Assembly: GCA_021825465.1 (NCBI GenBank)
Contig: JAKAGX010000009.1
Span: 1-23,628 of the forward strand
Source of the DNA: a bacterium
GTDB taxonomy: Bacteria > Patescibacteriota > Minisyncoccia > UBA6257 > GWB1-50-10
Direction: 5' to 3'
Length of the DNA: 23,628 nt
Shown: in pieces, positions 14,516 to 21,312 of the stretch
How positions within the stretch are numbered: the first letter of the stretch is position 1
Layout of the letters: every line of letters starts with the position of its first letter
Made by a program: the position numbers and the translations under genes
Notes under the pieces: generated by a model
Told to the model about the DNA's origin: nothing
The model's input: the letters and a program-made list of their open reading frames with translations, nothing else
Databases searched by the model: none

Positions 14516-15766
14516 ATGGACCACAACGACAACGAATTCTCCAATCTCGGCATCGCGCCGAGCATTTTGGAAATCTTACGAAAACTCAATCTCGCCCAAC
14601 CGACGCCGATCCAGCGGCAAGCGATCCTTCCGGGTATCGAGAAAAAAGACGTCGTCGGCATCGCTCAAACAGGAACGGGGAAGACCCTGGCATTCGGCAT
14701 TCCGCTCGTTCAGCACGCTCTCCAGGGAGCCAAAATGGCCCTCGTTGTCGTGCCGACGCGGGAGCTCGCCATCCAGGTCTGCGAATCCATAAATTCGATC
14801 GGCATGAAACTCGGCATAAAAACCGCGACCGTGATCGGCGGGGAAGACATGTACCGCCAAGTCAGATCGCTCCATGCCCATCCCCAGATCGTCATCGGAA
14901 CGCCGGGGCGCATCATTGATCATTTGGAACGGAAGAATGTCTCGTTCGCGGACCTTTCGGCCATCGTTCTCGACGAAGCCGACCGTATGCTCGATATGGG
15001 ATTCGCCCCGCAGATCCAAAAGATCTTCGCCGCCGTCCCAGGTGAACGGCAAACCATGCTCTTTTCGGCAACTATGCCGGAACGGATCGTCGAGATCACC
15101 AAGCGATATATGCGCCTTCCGGTACGCGTCGAGATAGCTCCCTCCGGAACGACGGCGGAAAAGATATCGCAGGAACTTTTCTTCGTCGAAAAGAACGACA
15201 AAACCCGTCTTTTGGAGAAGGTCCTCGCCGATTACCACGGCTCCGTCCTTGTCTTCTCGAGAACGAAGTTCGGCGCGAAAAAGATCGCGCGGAGCGTCCG
15301 GAATCTCGGCATCCCCGCGACCGAACTCCATTCGAACCGCACCTTGAATCAGCGGAAAAATTCGCTCGAAGGATTCAAGAATGGCACCTACCGCGTTCTT
15401 ATTGCAACCGACATCGCGGCGCGGGGGATCGACGTGAAGGGGATCGAGCTTGTGGTGAACTACGATCTGCCGCAAAGCCCCGAGGATTACGTCCACCGGA
15501 TCGGCCGCACCGGCCGCATGGGAGGCGCTGGACACGCGATCTCTTTCGCAACCCCCGACCAAAGGCGGGACGTGCGAGAGATCGAAAAACTCGTCCGAGC
15601 CGCCATCCCGCTCTCGAAACTGCCGGAACTCCCGCCGGCCCGGATCGTACCGCATGCCGAACACGCTCCGCACGCCTTTCATTCTCAACGCAGCCGGCAT
15701 CCGCTCCATTCCCGCCGCAGCGAACGTCCTCGACGGAACGATCACCGCAAGCCCTGGGGGAATTGA
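14516..15766 (+). CDS. DEAD-box ATP-dependent RNA helicase, RhlE-like
   Basis: The two RecA-like domains are complete. Motifs in order are the Q motif (PTPIQRQAIL), AQTGTGKT, PTRELAIQV, TPGRIIDHL, LDEADRMLDMGF, SATMP, VFSRTKFGAKK, ATDIAARGIDVKG and HRIGRTGRMG. The C-terminal 40 residues are rich in histidine, arginine and serine (HAPHAFHSQRSRHPLHSRRS), a typical unstructured RNA-binding tail. The enzyme should unwind short RNA duplexes in ribosome assembly or mRNA decay. The start at MDHNDNEF is chosen because promoter elements lie inside the longer frame upstream. Length is 416 residues. The promoter of the next gene overlaps the stop codon. Confidence 0.95.
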   Translation: MDHNDNEFSNLGIAPSILEILRKLNLAQPTPIQRQAILPGIEKKDVVGIAQTGTGKTLAFGIPLVQHALQGAKMALVVVPTRELAIQVCESINSIGMKLGIKTATVIGGEDMYRQVRSLHAHPQIVIGTPGRIIDHLERKNVSFADLSAIVLDEADRMLDMGFAPQIQKIFAAVPGERQTMLFSATMPERIVEITKRYMRLPVRVEIAPSGTTAEKISQELFFVEKNDKTRLLEKVLADYHGSVLVFSRTKFGAKKIARSVRNLGIPATELHSNRTLNQRKNSLEGFKNGTYRVLIATDIAARGIDVKGIELVVNYDLPQSPEDYVHRIGRTGRMGGAGHAISFATPDQRRDVREIEKLVRAAIPLSKLPELPPARIVPHAEHAPHAFHSQRSRHPLHSRRSERPRRNDHRKPWGN

Positions 15767-15791
15767 AACGAGAGAGAAACTATGGTATGGT
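15763..15791 (+). promoter_or_regulatory. Promoter of the 128-aa gene
   Basis: TTGAAA (15763-15768), 17 bases, TATGGT with a TGG extension (15783-15791). The -35 box overlaps the helicase stop codon. The predicted leader is about 95 bases, the longest in the window. Confidence 0.5.
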
Positions 15792-15812
15792 AGCAAAACG
15801 TTCTTACCATCC

Positions 15813-15847
15813 GGGATCGGCGAAGTATCCAGCGATACATCGATCCC
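15813..15847 (+). other. Hairpin in the 5' leader of the 128-aa gene
   Basis: GGGATCG (15813-15819) pairs with CGATCCC (15841-15847) and inside it GTATC (15825-15829) with GATAC (15834-15838), leaving a CAGC loop and a small internal loop. No T-run follows, so it is unlikely to be a terminator. A second pair, ATGGTA/TACCAT, lies just upstream (15787-15810). Confidence 0.5.
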
Positions 15848-15893
15848 GACCATAATTCACTAAACTCTAACCAAACAAAATCAAGGAGGCATC

Positions 15894-16280
15894 ATGAAGA
15901 TGCAAGGAACGGTTACCGCGTCTTCTCAGCCTGAGGTCTTACGATACAGACTGCAGGAAGACAACATCACTCACGGACAGACGGTCCGCGGTGATATTAC
16001 CAACGTTCGCGTTGGAGAATCAGGCACATCGAGCGATGTCGGAGCGGGCAAAGTGAACGCCCGACAAGCTCCCGTATTCTTCTGCAACATCGGCGATGTG
16101 AAGGTTCGGAAAGAGATCAATGCCGGCGATGGCGGAGAACTCCCGGAGAGAGTTCTCGTAAAAGACCTCGTCGTAGAAGCCCCGGGTTTCTACGACATCG
16201 AGAATGCTGTTATCACTTCCAACGGCGCCATCACGGTCACCGCTGACGAAGAGACGAAGGTCGTTTTCGTCGGAGCATAG
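15894..16280 (+). CDS. Hypothetical protein, 128 aa
   Basis: I do not recognise this protein. It looks all-beta, with many glycine and valine turns (TVRGDITNVRVGESGTSSDV, VFFCNIGDVKVRKEI, DIENAVITSNGAITVTADEE). There is no signal peptide. It has a ribosome binding site AAGGAGG followed by CATC and ATG, a long structured leader and its own terminator. The long leader with a stable hairpin suggests post-transcriptional control. Confidence 0.65.
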   Translation: MKMQGTVTASSQPEVLRYRLQEDNITHGQTVRGDITNVRVGESGTSSDVGAGKVNARQAPVFFCNIGDVKVRKEINAGDGGELPERVLVKDLVVEAPGFYDIENAVITSNGAITVTADEETKVVFVGA

Positions 16281-16300
16281 GTCCTTTCTTTCAATACAGT

Positions 16301-16332
16301 GCCGGAGAGATCGTTTTCTCTCCGGCAATTTT
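16301..16332 (+). terminator. Intrinsic terminator of the 128-aa gene
   Basis: GCCGGAGAGA (16301-16310) pairs perfectly with TCTCTCCGGC (16317-16326) across a TCGTTT loop, followed by AATTTTC. Confidence 0.85.
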
Positions 16333-16340
16333 CATTTCTA

Positions 16341-16369
16341 TTGACTCCGTACCCTCGGTGTGAGATAAC
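16341..16369 (+). promoter_or_regulatory. Promoter of the Csx3-like gene
   Basis: TTGACT (16341-16346), 17 bases, GATAAC (16364-16369). The leader would be about 20 bases with no clear ribosome binding site. Confidence 0.5.
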
Positions 16370-16396
16370 GAATGCAGTTTAAAAAGCGAGTGAAAA

Positions 16397-16717
16397 ATGA
16401 ATAATCCTTGTCCTTTAGTCGAACTGATTCTGAAAGGGGATACGCTGGAGATCGGATACTGCAATTCGACACCGACCCGCGACGCCGCCATATACACGGC
16501 GAAACGCATTGCTGAGATGATCGCAACCAAACTTTTGCCGGGAGGCGAAGTTATCAAGATAAAGGGACCGATGCCGACTTTCGTGGCAGCGATACTGACC
16601 CACAAGCTGGCCCCTTTTTATGGAGCAATCGCATGCTTCGATTTCAAGACGAAAAAGTATATCGTTTCCGTCGCAAGAGAAAGAGACCCCTATTCCGTCG
16701 GCGACGCCATTGAGTGA
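16397..16717 (+). CDS. Csx3-like small protein, 106 aa
   Basis: The C-terminal half reads IKGPMPTFVAAIL, THKLAPFYGAIACFDFKTKK, YIVSVARERDPYSVGDAI. This parallels Csx3 as I remember the Archaeoglobus protein: GRGPIWLHCFLAHKYHH, then VAVYDPRLGAVVVQSHS and a final GD. The shared frame is G-P, L-x-H-K, a hydrophobic strand, D-x-(R/K), V-V strand and G-D. The protein length (about 105) also agrees. Csx3/Crn3 proteins bind and degrade cyclic tetra-adenylate made by type III CRISPR systems. Here the active-site arginine would be lysine and the second histidine is absent, so activity is uncertain. No CRISPR array or cas gene lies in the window. The gene is a single unit with promoter and terminator. 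Confidence 0.5.
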   Translation: MNNPCPLVELILKGDTLEIGYCNSTPTRDAAIYTAKRIAEMIATKLLPGGEVIKIKGPMPTFVAAILTHKLAPFYGAIACFDFKTKKYIVSVARERDPYSVGDAIE

Positions 16718-16738
16718 GATTCGTACCTCCCCCCAAAC

Positions 16739-16781
16739 AGCCGCCCAATGCAGAAATGCAAAGGGCGGCTCATTCTTTTTT
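16739..16781 (+). terminator. Intrinsic terminator of the Csx3-like gene
   Basis: AGCCGCCC (16739-16746) pairs with GGGCGGCT (16763-16770); the 16-base loop contains TGCA-GAAA-TGCA. A T-rich tail CATTCTTTTTT follows. Confidence 0.85.
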
Positions 16782-16801
16782 GACCCCGCCCTTCTTCGTC
16801 A

Positions 16802-17362
16802 TCATTTCACGCACCGATAAATGAATGCCGGAGGAATGTTGTTTGGAACAAAATTGATGATCTCGCTCTTTTTGAATGTCTTCTTCACTTCGCGCCAAGA
16901 GCTCAAAAAATACTGGAATTGGATATACGCGCCGCCTTTCTTCAGCATATCCTTGATGGACGCGAGTGTTTTCAAATTTTCTTCGGCGGTAAAATTCCCC
17001 ATCGGAATCGCCGAAACGACATAGTCCGCCTCGCCCAATTTCATCTTTCGGAGATATTTTCCCGCATTCCGGCCGTCATCGCAAAGGACGGTCATCCTTT
17101 CATCGGCGATGCTTTTTTTGATGTAATCAGCGAATTCTTTTTTCATCTCGAAAACCAAAAGGGAACTTTCCGGCGGCATCTTTTTCAAAAGCTCCTTCGT
17201 GATCGGCCCTTTGCCGGCGCCGAGCTCGACGACAACCATGCCGCGCGACGGCTTTACCAAACGGACCATCTTCTTCACGAGTGCCGGCTGGCTCGGAAAG
17301 AAAGAGCCGACTATTTTGAAATCCTTCAGCGCTTCGATGAAAAATGATGCTTTCTTTCGCAT
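16802..17362 (-). CDS. SAM-dependent methyltransferase, phospholipid N-methyltransferase (PmtA)-like
   Basis: The protein has GSFFPSQPALVKKMV before the SAM-binding motif VVVELGAGKGPITKEL, then LLVFEMKKEF, a YVVSAIPMGNF segment and the end IQFQYFLSSWREVKKTF and NFVPNNIPPAFIYRC. This order, above all the S-x-I/L-P motif and the terminal NxPPAxxYR, is that of PmtA-type phosphatidylethanolamine N-methyltransferases, which are also related to rRNA adenine dimethylases. It may therefore methylate a lipid headgroup at the membrane. The start is set at MRKKASFF; three other ATG codons lie within 16 codons upstream. Length is 186 residues. It lies downstream of the cold-shock gene's terminator. Confidence 0.75.
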   Translation of the reverse strand: MRKKASFFIEALKDFKIVGSFFPSQPALVKKMVRLVKPSRGMVVVELGAGKGPITKELLKKMPPESSLLVFEMKKEFADYIKKSIADERMTVLCDDGRNAGKYLRKMKLGEADYVVSAIPMGNFTAEENLKTLASIKDMLKKGGAYIQFQYFLSSWREVKKTFKKSEIINFVPNNIPPAFIYRCVK

Positions 17363-17402
17363 ACGAGTACTTTTCTCATAGCTTACCATATCCGCCATGA
17401 AG

Positions 17403-17441
17403 AAAAACAAAAATCCCGCCGGTCCATGGACCGGCGGGATT
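17403..17441 (-). terminator. Intrinsic terminator of the cold-shock gene
   Basis: A perfect 30-base palindrome (17412-17441) forms a 13-base-pair GC-rich stem around CATG, followed on the minus strand by TTTTTGTTTTTC. Confidence 0.92.
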
Positions 17442-17457
17442 CTCTGCAGGCCGAAGC

Positions 17458-17655
17458 CTAGGCACGCTGGACGTTCGTCGCAGCCGGGCCCTTTTCGGTG
17501 TCGGTGACTTCGAAGGTGACGGCATCGCCGACCTTCAAATCATCGAACTGAACGCCCTGCAAATCTTTCGAATGGAAGAAAAGGTCCTTCGCTTCGCCTT
17601 CGCGACCGATAAAACCAAATCCCCGATCCGTAAGCTTTTTAATTGTTCCGTTCAT
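17458..17655 (-). CDS. Cold-shock domain protein, CspA family
   Basis: This 65-residue OB-fold protein binds single-stranded RNA or DNA and melts mRNA structure. It begins MNGTIKKLTDRGFGFIG, containing RNP1 (DRGFGFI), and has RNP2 as DLFFHSKDL, then DAVTFEVTDTEKGPAATNV. An aspartate and an arginine replace the usual lysine-glycine before RNP1. The message has a promoter about 65 bases upstream, so this is one of the few genes here with a real leader, which contains a short overlapping reading frame. A very strong terminator follows. Confidence 0.95.
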   Translation of the reverse strand: MNGTIKKLTDRGFGFIGREGEAKDLFFHSKDLQGVQFDDLKVGDAVTFEVTDTEKGPAATNVQRA

Positions 17656-17705
17656 CGGATAAGTTTATTTTTTTCTTTCTTCAGAGTCTCGACCGCACTC
17701 CTCAT
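17652..17705 (-). CDS. Possible 17-residue leader peptide in the cold-shock mRNA
   Basis: An ATG at 17705 opens the frame MRSAVETLKKEKNKLIR, whose TGA stop overlaps the ATG of the cold-shock gene (ATGA). It begins a short distance after the predicted transcription start. The frame is in the right place for translational coupling, but its codons include a run of adenines and it could be chance. Confidence 0.35.
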   Translation of the reverse strand: MRSAVETLKKEKNKLIR

Positions 17706-17718
17706 CGCATTGTCGCCT

Positions 17719-17769
17719 ATGGTACCAAAGAAAAGGCATTTTGTCAAATAAACAGGTGGAGTATATAAT
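17719..17769. promoter_or_regulatory. Divergent promoters sharing one -35 region
   Basis: Minus strand, for the cold-shock gene: TTGACA (17747-17742), 17 bases, TACCAT (17724-17719) with a TGG extension. Plus strand, for the phosphoribosyltransferase-like gene: TTGTCA (17741-17746), 17 bases, TATAAT (17764-17769), then 7 bases to the ATG at 17777. The two -35 boxes occupy the same six to seven bases, so only one polymerase can bind at a time. Confidence 0.7.
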
Positions 17770-17776
17770 TGCCCAT

Positions 17777-18586
17777 ATGAAATTCGAGTCGTTTGCGAGA
17801 ATTGTGGGAAAGAAGCCGGAAGAGGAGAAAAAGCCGGAAACGCGCATTGAAGGGATCATACCGCCACGCCTCCAAAACGAGGAAGCCGAAAAGATCATAC
17901 GGGAAAAGGTGGACCTTCAATCCATCGAAGATGAGCTGGATAAACTCAGGGTATCGCCCTACGAGAATCCCATTGATCCGTTCAACAAAAAAGAAGGCGT
18001 GGTAAAAGCGGCGGCACGGCTCGTCTTGGAGCTTCGCGATCGCTTGCCCCACTACGACACGATCTTGAGCGACGATGCGAGCGGAAGATTGGTGTCGCTC
18101 CTTTTGAAGAAGATCATCGACCGCAAAAAAGAAGAACGTGGCGGAGAGAAAACCGAAATGTTCTTTTTGGCGAGCGGCCGGCACGGCAGCGCGGCGATAG
18201 ACAGATCGATCCGCAAATTCATAGGTAAAAAGAAAAAAGAACTGGGGAAAACGCTCCTCGTCACGGAATACATCGAAAGCGGAAAAAGCATAGAGAAGCT
18301 CACGAAGGCATTGGAGGATAAGCACATCGACTTCGACATCGGCACACTCTCCATTGAGCGGCTGCCGCAGCACTACGGCAACGTTCAGTTCCCCCAGCAC
18401 GTGCACTACGGCGCACTGGGGAAACAAGGTCTCAGCTTTTATGATCAGGAAAGCTTCGGCGGCGTCACGAAGGGCGAGACGGGGCCCCACCCTGTGAAGT
18501 CCGGCTTCATCGTGCAAAAGGACGTTGAGAGAGCCCGGAAAGAGGTCGCCATCATTGCCGACGGATTGGAAAACCTTCTTTCATGA
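17777..18586 (+). CDS. Phosphoribosyltransferase-like protein, 269 aa
   Basis: An N-terminal charged region (residues 1-60) precedes a type I phosphoribosyltransferase-like fold. ILSDDASGRLVSLLLKKII (about 95-113) fits the first strand and helix with a phosphate loop, MFFLASGRHG (about 128-137) the next strand, and LLVTEYIESGKSIEKLTKAL (160-179) the PRPP-loop strand and helix. The canonical loop is acidic-acidic followed by T-G-x-T/S; here it is T-E-Y-I-E-S-G-K-S, with one acidic residue fewer, so catalysis is uncertain. Residues 195-260 are unfamiliar. The start at MKFESFAR follows a TATAAT box by 7 bases. Its stop overlaps the start of the cysteine-rich gene (ATGA), so the two are coupled. 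Confidence 0.65.
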   Translation: MKFESFARIVGKKPEEEKKPETRIEGIIPPRLQNEEAEKIIREKVDLQSIEDELDKLRVSPYENPIDPFNKKEGVVKAAARLVLELRDRLPHYDTILSDDASGRLVSLLLKKIIDRKKEERGGEKTEMFFLASGRHGSAAIDRSIRKFIGKKKKELGKTLLVTEYIESGKSIEKLTKALEDKHIDFDIGTLSIERLPQHYGNVQFPQHVHYGALGKQGLSFYDQESFGGVTKGETGPHPVKSGFIVQKDVERARKEVAIIADGLENLLS

Positions 18587-20355
18587 CCATGAACGCCGAA
18601 ATCAAAGAGTGCCAAAACTGCAAACACGAGTTCACGATCGAGCCGGACGACTTTTCATTCTACGAGCGCATGCAGGTACCCCCGCCCACATGGTGCCCCG
18701 AATGCCGAAGGCAGCGCCGGTTCGTTTGGCGGAACGAGCGTTCCCTCTACAAGCGGAAGAGCGATCTTTCGGGGAAGGACATCATTTGCCTCTACTCGCC
18801 CGACAAGCCGTTCAAAGTGTACGAGCAGAAAGAGTGGTGGGGCGACGATTGGGATGCGATGTCCTACGGCCGCGCTTACAACTTTTCGAAGCCGTTTTTC
18901 GAACAATTCCGGGAACTCCAGCGGGAAGTGCCCCGCATTTCCATTTCGAACCAGAAGTGCGTCAACTCCGATTACACGAACCAATCGTACAGCAACAAGA
19001 ACTGCTATCTCTGTTTCAGCATCGCCGATTCGGAGGACTGCATCTACTCGGCGAACATCAACGAGTCAAAGCAACTCTTGGACGATCTCTACGTCTCGAA
19101 ATCGGAACTCCTCTACGAATGCGTCGACGCCGACCAGTGCTACAACTCGTCCTTCCTCGTGAATTCCGACAATTGCCTAAACTCGGCGTTTCTCTTCGAC
19201 TGCAAGAGCTGCCAGAACTGCACGGGGTGCGTCGGCCTCCGGAACAAACAGTACGTTTTCTGGGGCGAGCAGCTTTCAAAGGAAGAATACGAAAAGAAGA
19301 TAAAAGATCTCCATCTCGACACGTACGACGGGAGGGAAATGGCCAAGGCGAAATTCGCCGACCTCATCCTCAAATTCCCGCGGAAATCCCAGCGCTTCAA
19401 GAAGTGCGTCAATTCGACGGGCGATCTCCTCACGAACTGCAAGAACGTCAAATGGGGCTTCAGCGCCTACGACCTTGAGGACTGCCGGTACATCACCCGC
19501 ATCTATACCTGCAAGGACACGCATGACAGTTACGGCCTCGGGGAAGCCGAACTCATCTATGAAACGATCGGCAATCAGACCGTGTATAACGTGAAATTCG
19601 CGAATATCACGAGCGACTCCCGAAACTGCACGTACTCAGACCTTTGCTTCAATTCCGAGAACTGCTTCGGATGCATCGGTCTCAAAAAGAAACAGTACTG
19701 CATTTTGAACAAGCAATACTCGAAAGAAGAATATGAAGCGTTGATTCCGAAGATCATCCAGCAGATGAACGATATGCCGTACACGGACGGGAAGGGGAGA
19801 GTGTATAAATACGGCGAATTCTTCCCGATCGAACTTTCTCCTTTCGCGTACAACGAAACGATCGCCCAGGAAAACTTTCCGCTCACGAAGGAGGAGATCC
19901 AAGCACGGAAATACATTTGGAAAGATCCGGAGAAGCGCGATTACAAAGTGACCATGAAGTCATCCGATCTTCCGGGCTCGATCGCGGAAACCGACGATTC
20001 CATCCTGAACCAAGTTATCGAATGCGCCCACAACGAACAGTGCAGCGAGCAGTGCACGCAGGCGTTTCGGATCACCCCCGAGGAGCTTTCCTTCTACCGG
20101 CGAATGAATCTGCCCCTGCCGCGCCTCTGCCCGAATTGCCGCCACTACCAGCGGCTTGCGGAGAGAAATCCTTTGGAGCTCTGGCATCGGAAATGTCAGT
20201 GCGCAGGAACGAAATCGGAAAACGGCGTGTATGCGAACACGGCTTCTCACACGCATGGGGAAAATCACTGCCCGAACGAATTCGAAACGAGCTATCCCGA
20301 AGGAGGGAAGGAGATTGTTTACTGCGAGGATTGCTACAACGCCGAGGTGGTATAG
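18583..20355 (+). CDS. CPR-type cysteine-rich zinc-ribbon/repeat protein, 590 aa
   Basis: About 35 cysteines. The N-terminal domain (residues about 9-45) is a zinc ribbon: CQNCKHEF, FSFYERMQVPPPTWCPECRR. A copy lies near residues 488-525: CSEQCTQAFRITPEELSFYR and LCPNCRHYQ. Between them runs a long series of short repeats with N-C, D-C or S-C at turns (SDYTNQSYSNKNCYLCF, DSEDCIYS, DADQCYNSSF, NCTGC), resembling a beta-solenoid. Two matching halves contain GCVGLRNKQY...SKEEYEKKI (215-240) and GCIGLKKKQYC...SKEEYEALI (363-388). The C-terminus has another metal-site candidate (HTHGENHC, CEDCYN). I recall such proteins as common in CPR genomes and of unknown function. It overlaps the phosphoribosyltransferase-like gene by 4 bases. 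Confidence 0.8.
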   Translation: MTMNAEIKECQNCKHEFTIEPDDFSFYERMQVPPPTWCPECRRQRRFVWRNERSLYKRKSDLSGKDIICLYSPDKPFKVYEQKEWWGDDWDAMSYGRAYNFSKPFFEQFRELQREVPRISISNQKCVNSDYTNQSYSNKNCYLCFSIADSEDCIYSANINESKQLLDDLYVSKSELLYECVDADQCYNSSFLVNSDNCLNSAFLFDCKSCQNCTGCVGLRNKQYVFWGEQLSKEEYEKKIKDLHLDTYDGREMAKAKFADLILKFPRKSQRFKKCVNSTGDLLTNCKNVKWGFSAYDLEDCRYITRIYTCKDTHDSYGLGEAELIYETIGNQTVYNVKFANITSDSRNCTYSDLCFNSENCFGCIGLKKKQYCILNKQYSKEEYEALIPKIIQQMNDMPYTDGKGRVYKYGEFFPIELSPFAYNETIAQENFPLTKEEIQARKYIWKDPEKRDYKVTMKSSDLPGSIAETDDSILNQVIECAHNEQCSEQCTQAFRITPEELSFYRRMNLPLPRLCPNCRHYQRLAERNPLELWHRKCQCAGTKSENGVYANTASHTHGENHCPNEFETSYPEGGKEIVYCEDCYNAEVV

Positions 20356-20377
20356 GGAACATGACACAATTTTTTCG

Positions 20378-20383
20378 TATACT
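20378..20383 (+). promoter_or_regulatory. -10 box, leaderless start
   Basis: TATACT, 6 bases before the ATG at 20390. No good -35 box is seen. It marks a new transcript after the cysteine-rich gene. Confidence 0.45.
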
Positions 20384-20389
20384 TAACAC

Positions 20390-20695
20390 ATGATGAAGAA
20401 AATTTCCGGCGGCACGGCACATGAATTACCCGCAGATTTGCGGGAAGCGCTCGCAGCCGATTCCAAAGCTCTCGCGAAATGGGAGAGTCTTACCCCGCTC
20501 TCGCGCAACGAGTGGATCTGTTGGACTGTCTCCGTTAAGACGCCGGAGAAGCGGGAAGAGCATGTCGGCAGGGTCGTTTCGGAACTAAAAGAGGGGATGC
20601 GCCGGCCATGCTGCTGGTACGGCTGCATTCACCGGAAGGACAAACCCTTGAGTCCATCGCAAAAATTCATACTAAGCAAAAAGGCTAAAGGATAA
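20390..20695 (+). CDS. OmdA (YdeI/OmpD-associated) domain protein, 101 aa
   Basis: The sequence HELPADLREALAADSKALA, KWESLTPLSRNEWICWTVSV and KTPEKREEHVGRVVSELKEG matches the OmdA domain, known from YdeI-type proteins linked to bacteriocin protection and envelope stress. The C-terminal RPCCWYGCIHRK adds three cysteines and a histidine that could bind metal. There is no signal peptide. Two adjacent ATG codons could both start it. The peptidase E homologue follows 2 bases after its stop. Confidence 0.8.
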   Translation: MMKKISGGTAHELPADLREALAADSKALAKWESLTPLSRNEWICWTVSVKTPEKREEHVGRVVSELKEGMRRPCCWYGCIHRKDKPLSPSQKFILSKKAKG

Positions 20696-20697
20696 AT

Positions 20698-21312
20698 ATG
20701 AAACTTTTTTTGACCTCAAGCGTCCACGCGGTGGCGCACGATATCGCAAAGCGCGTAGATCTTTCCCGGGAAAAGGAACTGGTTTTCATCGACACTGCGG
20801 CGGAACCGGAAGAAGGGGACAAGGCCTGGCTCGCGAATGACCGGCAATCGCTCGTCGCCGCCGGCTTTTCGGTCACCGACTACACCATCACCGGCAAATC
20901 GAGGGATGAATTGGAACGGGATCTCGAAAAATTCGATTACCTCTACCTCTCCGGCGGGAACACCTCTTACCTCCTTGAACAATCCCGCACATCGGGCTTC
21001 TTCTCCCTCGTTCGAGGACTCGTGAGAGAGAAAGGGAAGACATACATCGGAACGAGCGCGGGATCGATCATTGCCGGCCCGAAACTCCCGGACTACTTTT
21101 TGGAAGAGGGGGCAAGGCCCGAAGACACGAACAGCTACGGATTCGTGAATTTCACGATCGCGCCGCACTGGGGGTCGGAGAGCTTCAGGGACAAGTACCT
21201 GGGAGGGCGGCTGGAAATCGCGTACCGGGAAGACCAGGTGCCGCTCCTCCTTCTTACGGACAGCCAGTACGTCATGATCGACGGCGACCGGATGGAGATC
21301 ATCCAAGTTTGA
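20698..21312 (+). CDS. Peptidase E family (S51) protein
   Basis: The 204-residue protein has the class I glutamine-amidotransferase-like fold of dipeptidase E. Markers are MKLFLTSS at the start, YLYLSGGNTSYLL (81-93), the nucleophile elbow GTSAGS with Ser120, and IAPHWGS with His157; these two residue numbers equal those I recall for Salmonella PepE. The third catalytic residue was not identified. PepE cleaves Asp-X dipeptides, but relatives have other roles. It has no signal peptide and is the second gene of a two-gene operon with the OmdA protein. Confidence 0.88.
   Translation: MKLFLTSSVHAVAHDIAKRVDLSREKELVFIDTAAEPEEGDKAWLANDRQSLVAAGFSVTDYTITGKSRDELERDLEKFDYLYLSGGNTSYLLEQSRTSGFFSLVRGLVREKGKTYIGTSAGSIIAGPKLPDYFLEEGARPEDTNSYGFVNFTIAPHWGSESFRDKYLGGRLEIAYREDQVPLLLLTDSQYVMIDGDRMEIIQV

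Noticed and set aside
15813..15847. Intrinsic terminator of the helicase gene
   Set aside because: The hairpin is stable but no T-run follows, and it lies after a promoter for the next gene; a leader element fits better.
14576..15853. A 425-codon minus-strand frame across the DEAD-box helicase
   Set aside because: It is the mirror of a complete helicase with all motifs; the translated text shows no known domain and is rich in Asp, Arg and His as expected for a shadow.
18525..19478. A 317-codon plus-strand frame overlapping the cysteine-rich gene
   Set aside because: It is out of frame with the conserved cysteine repeats and has an Arg/Gln/Pro-rich shadow composition.
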